The notes under the pieces are model-generated. The model saw nothing but the letters and a program-made list of their open reading frames with translations. It ran no database searches and was not told the DNA's origin. The position numbers and the translations under genes were made by a program. DNA of 21,260 nt from an uncultured Roseateles sp. GTDB lineage: Bacteria; Pseudomonadota; Gammaproteobacteria; Burkholderiales; Burkholderiaceae. The DNA lies in contig CAMPJJ010000096.1 of the NCBI GenBank assembly GCA_946886855.1, positions 1-21,260 of the forward strand, read 5' to 3'. Positions 15,287 through 21,260 of the stretch are shown piece after piece; position 1 is the stretch's first letter, and every line of letters starts with the position of its first letter.

Positions 15287-16918
15287 TCAGCGCTGCGCCG
15301 CCGGCCCCAGCGTCCCGAACGCCCAGCCGACGTTCAGGCTGACCATGGGGGTGCTCTGCTTCTCGCCGCCGAGCGCCTTCCACTGGCCCACGCCGACCTT
15401 CACGCGCAGGCGGTCGCGGCCGGTGCCTTCCCACTGCGCCCACAGCTCGCCCTGCGACACCGCGCCGCCGCCCACCGCCACGCCGCCGCCGCCGGCCGCG
15501 CCGACCAGCGCTTCCGCGCCAACGCGCACGCCGTTCCACTTCGGCGAATGCGCGCCGAGGCCGAACATGCCGTACGAGAACGCGCCCGCCTTGCCCAGCG
15601 CCGCGCTGCCCGCATGCGCCACGCCGTACCACGGCCCGCCGAAGTCGCGCGTCATGCCGATGCCCAGGCCGGTCACGTTGTCCTTGGAGCCGTCCTTGAA
15701 CTTGAATTCCTTGAAGTAGGGCATGCTCAGGTAGAGCGCCTGCGCGCGCACCGTGCCGGATTCCAGCGGCGGCGAATCGAGGATGCGCGACACCTTCTCC
15801 AGCGGCAGCGCGAGCGACCCGCGCACCTGGAAGGAGTCGTAGTTCCCCCACGGCGCCTTCATGTAGCCGGCGTCCAGCCGCAAGGTCGGGCCCCACGGCG
15901 TGATCCAGCGCAGCGTCGGACCGACCCGCACCAGCCAGCCGTTGCCCGTGTCCATGTCGCCGCCGCCGCCCAGGCCGAAGGAGAACTGGCCGCCGAGGCG
16001 CAGCCGCTCGCTGCCGATGCCCCAGTCCTGGCCGGCGTTGGCGAGGATCTCCATGTAGCCGTCGTGTCCGCCGGACGCGGCGCCCGACGCTTCCAGGCCC
16101 CACCACGAGGACCCGTCGCCGAAGTACTGCCGCAGGTCGCCGCCGGCCTTGCCCTTGCGGCCCGTCAGCGGCACGCCGCCGCGGGTGCGGCTGCCGCTGC
16201 GCGGCTTCTCGACGCCCGCGCTCAGCGCGATCTCGTCGAAGCCCATGCCGGTGCGGTCGCCCGCGCGCCCCGGCGATCCCGAATCGCCCGGGTTGAAGCT
16301 CAGGAACTTGTCCATCCGCCCGAGCGTGAAGGCGACACCGGTGTCCTTGATGTTGCCGTTGCCGTTCGGGAAGGTGATGTGCGACACGCCGACGCCGGCG
16401 TACCAGTTGCCGAACTCGCCGCGCAGCGACAGCTCCGGCCTCAGCATCAGCCCGCCGCCGGGCCGCACCCTGTCCGAACTCACGCCGCCGCCCGCGCCCG
16501 CGTAGAGGCTGGCCGCGAGGTGCACGTCCTGCGCGATGCGGAAGCGCCGCTGCACGTTGAAGCCGACCGTGAACAGGCCGCCGAATTCGCCCTTCGCCGC
16601 ACCGTACGCGGCCGGGCCGAGGCCCCAGTCCTCGTTGATCGCGACCATGTAGTGCGCGCCGAGGAACGCCGTCTTCTGCCCGGTGGGCATCTTGACCGGC
16701 GACCAGTTCAGCTCGAACGCGGCGGGCCGGCTGTCGGTGGCCGTGATGACCGGCGAGGTCGCCGTGGCGCTCGATGCGGCGCTCGACGTCGCGCTCGAGG
16801 CGGCGCTCGCAGCCACGCTCGACTGGGCGTTCGCCTGCAGTTGCGCCGCCATCAGGGCGGAGCACAGCAGCAGCGGGCGGGAAGGGAATCGCGTGAAGAT
16901 CGGATCGGTGCGGCGCAT
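15287..16918 (-). CDS. Predicted outer-membrane beta-barrel protein, unknown function
   Basis: 543-aa exported protein. The signal peptide has its hydrophobic core in PLLLCSALMAAQLQ and probable cleavage after ANA (ANA-QSS). A low-complexity Ser/Ala/Thr linker (about 33-55) follows. The remainder is Gly- and aromatic-rich with alternating hydrophobic residues, repeated short strands and turns (for example SLYAGAGGG, LRLGGQFSFGLGGGGDMD, VRVGPTLRW, VKVGVGQWK), as in porin-like barrels. The C-terminus does not end in the classical aromatic residue (GPAAQR), although VSLNVGWAF precedes it. The start is 13 nt after the xerC stop with no clear ribosome binding site, so it may depend on read-through from the xerC operon. 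I do not recognise a named family. Confidence 0.75.
   Translation of the reverse strand: MRRTDPIFTRFPSRPLLLCSALMAAQLQANAQSSVAASAASSATSSAASSATATSPVITATDSRPAAFELNWSPVKMPTGQKTAFLGAHYMVAINEDWGLGPAAYGAAKGEFGGLFTVGFNVQRRFRIAQDVHLAASLYAGAGGGVSSDRVRPGGGLMLRPELSLRGEFGNWYAGVGVSHITFPNGNGNIKDTGVAFTLGRMDKFLSFNPGDSGSPGRAGDRTGMGFDEIALSAGVEKPRSGSRTRGGVPLTGRKGKAGGDLRQYFGDGSSWWGLEASGAASGGHDGYMEILANAGQDWGIGSERLRLGGQFSFGLGGGGDMDTGNGWLVRVGPTLRWITPWGPTLRLDAGYMKAPWGNYDSFQVRGSLALPLEKVSRILDSPPLESGTVRAQALYLSMPYFKEFKFKDGSKDNVTGLGIGMTRDFGGPWYGVAHAGSAALGKAGAFSYGMFGLGAHSPKWNGVRVGAEALVGAAGGGGVAVGGGAVSQGELWAQWEGTGRDRLRVKVGVGQWKALGGEKQSTPMVSLNVGWAFGTLGPAAQR
16764..16823. repeat. Five 12-nt tandem units in the barrel-protein linker
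   Basis: Five imperfect 12-nt units of the form GNGGCGCTCGAN on the plus strand encode, on the minus strand, the Ser/Ala/Thr linker after the signal peptide. Unit number could vary without a frameshift. Confidence 0.7.
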
Positions 16919-16931
16919 CGGGGACAGTCGG

Positions 16932-17861
16932 TTATTTCTTGCGGGCGCGTGGATGCGCCGCGTCGTAGACCTTGGCCAGGTGCTGGAAGTCCAGCCGGGT
17001 GTAGATCTGCGTGGTGCTGATGTTGGCGTGGCCCAGCAGTTCCTGGACCGCGCGCAGGTCGCCGCTGCTCTGCAGCAGGTGCGACGCGAACGAATGGCGC
17101 AGCATGTGCGGATGGACGTGCGTGGGCATGCCCGCCGCCAGCGCGCGCTGCTTGAGGCGCTTGCGGATCTGGTCGGCGCTGAGCCGGCCGCCGCGCGGTC
17201 CGACCAGCAGGGCCGGTTCGTCCGCGGCGGCCCATTGGCCGCGCACCGCCATCCAGGCCCGCAGCGCCGTCATCGAGGGGCCGCCCAGCGGCACGGCGCG
17301 GCGCTTCGAGCCCTTGCCGAGCACCTGCGCCTCGGCTTCCTCGGGCACGATCCAGCCGGCCGACGATGGCTGATGGCGCTGGTCCAGGCCCACGAGTTCG
17401 GAGACCCGCAGGCCGCTGCCGTAGAGCAGCTCGACCAGACAGCGCTCCAGCGCCTCGGCGACCGGATCGGCCGCCTCCTGCTGATGCTCGGCCAGCCGCA
17501 CCGCGTCGTCGACGCCCAGCGCCTTCGGCAGCGGCCGCCCTTGCTTGGGCGCGTGCAGGTCGGCGATCGGGTTCGCGTCGACCAGGCCGTTCTGGCCCAG
17601 CCAGCGGTACCAGCCGCGCCACGCGGACAGGATCAGCGCCAGCGTGCGCGGCTTGAGCTTCTCCCCGTGCAGCTTCGCGAGGAAGCGCCGCGCCTGATGC
17701 GCCGACAGGCGCAGCAGGTTCAGGTCCTCGACCGAGGCCAGCCCGGTCAGCCGCTGCAGCGCGTCCGTGTAGAGCGTCAGCGTGCGCTCCGCCAGGCGGC
17801 GCTGCACGCGCAGGTGTTCCAGGTAGCGCTGCTGCTCGTCAGTCAGGCTGAGCGGCGACAT
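16932..17861 (-). CDS. xerC: Tyrosine recombinase XerC
   Basis: Site-specific recombinase that, with XerD, resolves chromosome dimers at dif. The product is 309 aa, within the usual 295-310. The N-terminal SAM-like/core-binding domain (about 1-95) is followed by the catalytic domain with the full set of residues: Arg152 (GSGLRVSEL), Lys183 (GKGSKRR), His252/Arg255 (HMLRHSFASH), His278 (LLGHANISTT) and nucleophile Tyr287 (QIYTRL). The ATG at 17861 is chosen over a TTG at 17870. It overlaps the DUF484 gene by 23 nt, the same dapF-DUF484-xerC order seen in many Proteobacteria, which supports XerC rather than XerD. Confidence 0.95.
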   Translation of the reverse strand: MSPLSLTDEQQRYLEHLRVQRRLAERTLTLYTDALQRLTGLASVEDLNLLRLSAHQARRFLAKLHGEKLKPRTLALILSAWRGWYRWLGQNGLVDANPIADLHAPKQGRPLPKALGVDDAVRLAEHQQEAADPVAEALERCLVELLYGSGLRVSELVGLDQRHQPSSAGWIVPEEAEAQVLGKGSKRRAVPLGGPSMTALRAWMAVRGQWAAADEPALLVGPRGGRLSADQIRKRLKQRALAAGMPTHVHPHMLRHSFASHLLQSSGDLRAVQELLGHANISTTQIYTRLDFQHLAKVYDAAHPRARKK

Positions 17862-18561
17862 GAGGCGCAACCGGGGGAGCGGCGTGCGGATCGGCGTCCA
17901 GCAGGCGCGAGAGCGCGGCGCTGGCGATCTCGCCGACGCGGGCCAGGAACTCGGTGCCCATCTCGGCCGTGTAGCGCGTCGGGTCCGGCGAGCCCAGCAC
18001 CAGCAGCCCGAACGGCTGCGCCGGCGCGCCCGTCGTCAGCGGCACCAGCGCCAGCGAGGCCACGTCGTCCTCGAGCCAGCGCGCCGCCTCGAAGCCCGAA
18101 TTGATGCCGCAGTACGGCTGGTTCAGGCTGCCCACGAAGGCCTTGACGTCCGGGCTGACCTCGGCCGCGAACGGCGCCAGCGCATGGCCGGCGTCGACGT
18201 TCCACAGCCGCAGGCCCGCTTGCGGGATCAGGAACTGGTGGCGCAGCTCGCGCAGCAGCACTTCCGGCAGCTGGCGGTCGTCGCGCGTCAGCATCAGCGC
18301 CAGCGTCCAGCGGTGCAGCCGGTCGGCGATCGCGACGTTCTCCTGCCCGTTGCGGATCATCTCGATGATCTTGTTCTCGAGGCCGCGGATCTTGTCGCGC
18401 AGCAGCTCCGCCTGGCGCTCCTGAAGCGAGACCGCGCGCTGCCCGTGCGGATGCGAGATCCGGACGTTGGCCAGCAGTTCGGCGTGACGTTCGAAGAACG
18501 CCGGGTCATTCGCCAGGTAGTCGGCGATGTCTTGTTCGGTGATGCCTTCGATGCCGCTCAC
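17839..18561 (-). CDS. DUF484 family protein
   Basis: 240-aa cytoplasmic protein of the DUF484 family, related to GAF domains. The N-terminus ([29 protein letters not shown]) and the following coiled-coil ([33 protein letters not shown]) are characteristic. A GAF-like region follows (about 90-225), with [10 protein letters not shown] and [14 protein letters not shown]. The function is unknown. It overlaps dapF by 4 nt (ATGA) and xerC by 23 nt, so the three are translationally coupled. Confidence 0.92.
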   Translation of the reverse strand: MSGIEGITEQDIADYLANDPAFFERHAELLANVRISHPHGQRAVSLQERQAELLRDKIRGLENKIIEMIRNGQENVAIADRLHRWTLALMLTRDDRQLPEVLLRELRHQFLIPQAGLRLWNVDAGHALAPFAAEVSPDVKAFVGSLNQPYCGINSGFEAARWLEDDVASLALVPLTTGAPAQPFGLLVLGSPDPTRYTAEMGTEFLARVGEIASAALSRLLDADPHAAPPVAPHVAAQPD

Positions 18562-19433
18562 AGTTCGATTTCTCCTTCAAAGACCGTCTGTGCCGGCCCC
18601 GTCATGTAGACCGGGGCGGACAGCCCCGGGCCGCCCGGCGTCATGCCGGCCCATTCGATGCGCAGGTCGCCGCCGCGCGTGTGCACCTCGACCGCGGCGT
18701 CCAGCCAGCCCAGCCGGATGCCCGCCACCACCGCCGCGCACGCGCCGGTGCCGCAGGCCAGCGTCTCGCCGGCGCCGCGTTCGAACACGCGCAGCTTCAC
18801 TTCGCCGCGGTTGACGACCTGCAGGAAACCGGCGTTGACGCGGCGCGGGAACGCGGCGTGGTGCTCGACCAGCGGCCCGACGACGCCCACCGGCGCCCGG
18901 TCGACATCGTCGACCCGCTGCACCGCATGCGGATTGCCCATGGACAGCACGGCGACATCCGCCGTGATGCCGTCGCCCAGGTCCAGCGGCCAGCGCTCGA
19001 AGCCGTTCTCGTGGCGCGGCGCGGCGTCCTTCGGGTCGAACGGGATCCGCGGCAGGTCGAAGACCGGCGCGCCCATGTCGACCGTGACGCGGCCGTCGTC
19101 CTGCAGGCGCAGCTCCAGCAGCGCGTTGAGGGTCTGCACGCGGATGGTCCGCTTGTCGGTCAGGCCCTTGTCGACCACGTAGCGCACGAAGCAGCGCGCG
19201 CCGTTGCCGCACTGCTCCACCTCGGACCCATCCGAGTTGAAGATGCGGTAGCCGAAGTCGATGCCGGGGGCCTTGGCTGCCTCGATCACCAGGATCTGGT
19301 CGCAGCCCACGCCGAAACGGCGGTCGCCGACGCGCCGCAGCTGTTCGCTGGTCAGCGGCATCGGTTGTCGCGTGGCGTCCAGCACGACGAAGTCGTTGCC
19401 GGCCCCCTGCATCTTGGTGAAGCGCAGTTTCAT
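18558..19433 (-). CDS. dapF: Diaminopimelate epimerase
   Basis: Converts LL- to meso-diaminopimelate for lysine and peptidoglycan synthesis; cytoplasmic, cofactor-independent. At 291 aa it is close to the family's 270-290. Both catalytic cysteines are present: Cys75 in EQCGNGARC and Cys227 in [22 protein letters not shown] at the N-terminus and the FNSDGSE and MGNPHAV motifs are conserved. It starts 12 nt after the acyltransferase stop. Confidence 0.97.
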   Translation of the reverse strand: MKLRFTKMQGAGNDFVVLDATRQPMPLTSEQLRRVGDRRFGVGCDQILVIEAAKAPGIDFGYRIFNSDGSEVEQCGNGARCFVRYVVDKGLTDKRTIRVQTLNALLELRLQDDGRVTVDMGAPVFDLPRIPFDPKDAAPRHENGFERWPLDLGDGITADVAVLSMGNPHAVQRVDDVDRAPVGVVGPLVEHHAAFPRRVNAGFLQVVNRGEVKLRVFERGAGETLACGTGACAAVVAGIRLGWLDAAVEVHTRGGDLRIEWAGMTPGGPGLSAPVYMTGPAQTVFEGEIEL

Positions 19434-19445
19434 GGGAGCGGATTA

Positions 19446-20333
19446 TCAGGAATACAGCGACGGCTCGCCGGGCGGTCTCGTCTTGAATCGCTTGTGGACC
19501 CAGAAATACTGGGCCGGGTGTTCGCGGATCCGGTCCTCGAGCCAGCGGTGGAAGTGGTTGGCGTCGGCTTCCATGTCGCCGCTGGGATAGCCGTCCAGCG
19601 GTTCGTGCGCGTGGATGACGATGCCTTCGCCCTTGGGCAGCATCGTGACGATGACCGGCTGCACCACCATCTTCATCGTCTGCGCGATCTTGGCCGGCGC
19701 CAGCAGGGTGTTGGCCGGCACGCCGAAGAAGGGGATGAAGGCCGAGTCCTTCGGGCCGAAGTCCATGTCGGGCAGGTTCAGGAAGGAGTAGCCGTCGCGG
19801 ATCGCCCGCAGCACGCTGCGCACGCCCTCGTGGCGGTCGACCAGCTTGGTCGTGCCGAAACGCGAGCGCGCGCGGCGCAGCGCGTCGTCGAAGAGCGCGT
19901 TGCTCTGGCGCTGGTAGATGCTGGCGCCAGGTCTTGCCTGGTTGAGCATCAGCGCCGGCCCGATCCAGTCCAGGCCCACGAAATGGGGCATCAGCCACAT
20001 CACCGGCCGGTCGACCTGTTCGGAGAGCCGGATGTTGCCCTCGATGCGCATCAGCTTCAGCAGCCGGCGGTCCGACGCGTACCAGAGCAGCCCGCGCTCC
20101 AGGAGGCTGCGCCCCAGCCAGCCGAAGTGCTCGCGCACCAGGGCTTCGCGCTCGGCGAGCGGCTTCTCCGGGAAGCACAGCTCGACGTTGCGCAGCGCGA
20201 CGCGCCGGCGCGAACCGGCCACCCGATGCAGGACGCCGCCCAGCCCCCATCCGAGGGCGGCCAACGCGCGCAGCGGCAGCCAGTGCAGCAGCCACAGGAG
20301 CGCGATCAGCGCATATGTACCCAGTTTTCCCAT
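19446..20333 (-). CDS. Lipid A-type lysophospholipid acyltransferase (LpxL/HtrB family)
   Basis: Inner-membrane acyltransferase of 295 aa, expected to add a secondary acyl chain to a lipid A precursor. An N-terminal membrane anchor (about 6-35) precedes the catalytic H-x4-D motif (His117-Asp122 in PHFVGLD). RQSNALFDDALRRARSRFG and LPDMDFGPKDSAFIPFFG are family blocks, as is the late ANHFHRWLEDRIREHPAQYFWVHKRFKTRP. The ATG at 20333 matches the family N-terminus; the open frame upstream runs through the metK leader and is not coding. It heads the run to xerC. Whether it is LpxL or LpxM type cannot be read from sequence alone, so no symbol is given. Confidence 0.9.
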   Translation of the reverse strand: MGKLGTYALIALLWLLHWLPLRALAALGWGLGGVLHRVAGSRRRVALRNVELCFPEKPLAEREALVREHFGWLGRSLLERGLLWYASDRRLLKLMRIEGNIRLSEQVDRPVMWLMPHFVGLDWIGPALMLNQARPGASIYQRQSNALFDDALRRARSRFGTTKLVDRHEGVRSVLRAIRDGYSFLNLPDMDFGPKDSAFIPFFGVPANTLLAPAKIAQTMKMVVQPVIVTMLPKGEGIVIHAHEPLDGYPSGDMEADANHFHRWLEDRIREHPAQYFWVHKRFKTRPPGEPSLYS

Positions 20334-20371
20334 CCGCCCGTCCGTGGGCCCGCTCGGGCCTTGGTCTTTCC

Positions 20372-20377
20372 TATAAT
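20372..20377 (+). promoter_or_regulatory. -10 box of metK
   Basis: Perfect TATAAT on the plus strand in the divergent acyltransferase/metK gap. No good -35 hexamer sits 17 nt upstream, so an activator or a weak -35 is implied. Transcription would begin near 20384. Confidence 0.55.
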
Positions 20378-20383
20378 GCCGCC

Positions 20384-20511
20384 CCAGTCGCCGAGTTAAT
20401 CTGGACAACTTGCGGGGCGACTCATAAATCCCGCTAAAGCGTTCGCCGCCTGACTCCCGTCTCGGCAACGCCAGAAGGCCGTGCCCGAAGACTGAATCAC
20501 AGGAGTTTAAA
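20384..20511 (+). promoter_or_regulatory. Structured 5' leader of metK
   Basis: About 128 nt lie between the predicted start site and the TTG. Hairpin 1 is AGTCGCC (20386-20392) with GGCGACT (20416-20422), extended inside by AGTT/AACT. Hairpin 2 is the interrupted stem GTCTCGG ... CCGAAGAC (20459-20492), closing on GCC-AGAA-GGC and ending 8 nt before the AGGAG. CCGAG (20391-20395) can pair instead with CTCGG (20461-20465), which would disrupt both. I do not recognise the conserved core of a known SAM or SAH riboswitch here. Confidence 0.45.
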
Positions 20512-21260
20512 TTGGCGAGCGATTTCCTCTTCACCTCGGAATCCGTATCTGAAGGCCACCCCGACAAGGTGGCGGACCAGATCTCCGACGCCATCCTCGA
20601 CGCCATCCTGGCGCAGGACCCGCGCTCCCGCGTGGCCGCCGAGACCCTCTGCAACACCGGTCTGGTGGTGCTGGCCGGCGAGATCACGACCAACGCCCAC
20701 GTCGACTACATCCAGGTCGCCCGCGACACGATCAAGCGCATCGGCTACGACAACACCGAGTACGGCATCGACTACAAGGGCTGCGCCGTGCTCGTCGCCT
20801 ACGACAAGCAGAGCAACGACATCGCGCAGGGCGTCGACCAGGCCTCCGACGATCACCTGAACACCGGCGCCGGCGACCAGGGCCTGATGTTCGGCTACGC
20901 CTGCGACGAGACGCCGGAACTGATGCCCGCGCCGATCTACTACGCGCACCGCCTGGTCGAGCGCCAGGCCCAGCTGCGCAAGGACGGCCGCCTGCCCTTC
21001 CTGCGCCCGGACGCGAAGAGCCAGGTCACCATGCGCTACGTCGACGGCAAGCCGCACAGCATCGACACCGTCGTGCTGTCGACCCAGCATGCGCCGGAGA
21101 TGTCGCTGGGCGACAAGATGAAGCCCGAGTTCTACGAGGCCGTCATCGAGGAGATCATCAAGCCGGTGCTGCCCAAGGAATGGCTGCAGGACACGAAGTA
21201 CCTGGTCAACCCGACCGGCCGCTTCGTCATCGGCGGCCCGCAGGGCGACTGCGGCCTGAC
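20512..21260 (+). CDS. metK: S-adenosylmethionine synthetase, cut by window edge
   Basis: Makes S-adenosylmethionine from methionine and ATP in the cytoplasm. The first 249 or so of about 390 codons are present. The start is TTG (then [22 protein letters not shown]) with AGGAG 6 nt upstream; no in-frame ATG lies nearby. SEGHPDK holds the ATP-binding His, and [13 protein letters not shown] is the ATP-binding signature. [17 protein letters not shown] ends at the window edge. The TTG start and the long leader may lower or regulate expression. Confidence 0.98.
   Translation, partial: MASDFLFTSESVSEGHPDKVADQISDAILDAILAQDPRSRVAAETLCNTGLVVLAGEITTNAHVDYIQVARDTIKRIGYDNTEYGIDYKGCAVLVAYDKQSNDIAQGVDQASDDHLNTGAGDQGLMFGYACDETPELMPAPIYYAHRLVERQAQLRKDGRLPFLRPDAKSQVTMRYVDGKPHSIDTVVLSTQHAPEMSLGDKMKPEFYEAVIEEIIKPVLPKEWLQDTKYLVNPTGRFVIGGPQGDCGL

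Noticed and set aside
15240..16865. 541-codon minus-strand frame over the barrel-protein gene
   Set aside because: The alternative frame at 15287-16918 has a signal peptide and barrel-like strand patterns; this one is Arg/Gly-rich with no signal.
16916..16927. CTGTCCCCGATG on the minus strand at the barrel-protein start, identical to 12 nt of the putative enhancer at 6301-6312
   Set aside because: A 12-nt match between two places on either strand is expected by chance in a window of this size, and here it lacks the second arm of the palindrome.
18577..20295. 572-codon minus-strand frame across dapF and the acyltransferase
   Set aside because: Frame-shifted reading of two well-supported genes; low-complexity Arg/Ala composition.
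20384..20511. Known SAM-I, SAM-II or SAH riboswitch before metK
   Set aside because: As far as I can recall their conserved cores, none matches this leader; it is kept as an unclassified structured leader.

Overview
The window reads as a chromosomal segment of a GC-rich betaproteobacterium, most likely of the order Burkholderiales (Roseateles/Mitsuaria/Rubrivivax-like). This is an inference from very high GC coding sequence, from a metK gene divergent to a lipid A-type acyltransferase, and from the block acyltransferase-dapF-DUF484-xerC, which I know from that order. No rRNA, tRNA, CRISPR array or insertion sequence was seen.

Layout. (1) 169-2148: a membrane-bound hybrid histidine kinase (MASE4-like sensor, kinase, receiver). 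It converges on a two-domain fasciclin lipoprotein (2276-3229, minus). (2) 3406-6212, minus: a complete NtrC-type two-component system, with the kinase first and overlapping a sigma-54 activator by 16 nt. Divergent from it lies a plus-strand cluster of two related proteins with OB-like/beta-rich repeats (6441-7184 and 7201-7797), followed by an overlapping MFS transporter (7790-9067). The divergent gap holds a near-consensus -24/-12 promoter, and about 110 nt upstream of the predicted start site a TGTCCCC palindrome with an extra half-site. This is a self-contained circuit: sensor, sigma-54 activator, enhancer, promoter, target operon. (3) 9151-10000: three small uncharacterised genes, two coupled on plus and one convergent on minus. 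(4) glmS (minus) divergent from an Lrp/AsnC regulator, with a repeat- and palindrome-rich gap. (5) An RlmI-type rRNA methyltransferase (minus), then a lone P-loop ATPase with a C-terminal winged-helix-like region whose promoter is embedded in a cluster of TTATCGGT half-sites. (6) A tight minus-strand run 20333-15287: acyltransferase, dapF, DUF484, xerC and an outer-membrane-barrel-like protein. (7) metK, plus strand, cut by the right edge, behind a TATAAT box and a structured leader of about 130 nt.

How the genes work together. The right half is mostly housekeeping: SAM synthesis, lipid A acylation, diaminopimelate/peptidoglycan supply, chromosome dimer resolution, amino-sugar supply and rRNA modification. 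The left half is accessory sensing and transport.

The observations most worth following are the sigma-54 module with its OB-repeat proteins, the ATPase with its operator array, the dual-coding 12-nt repeat that supplies several start codons to the MFS gene, the glmS/Lrp repeat region, and the metK leader. Only direct reading of the sequence was possible. Family assignments come from motif recognition, not database searches.
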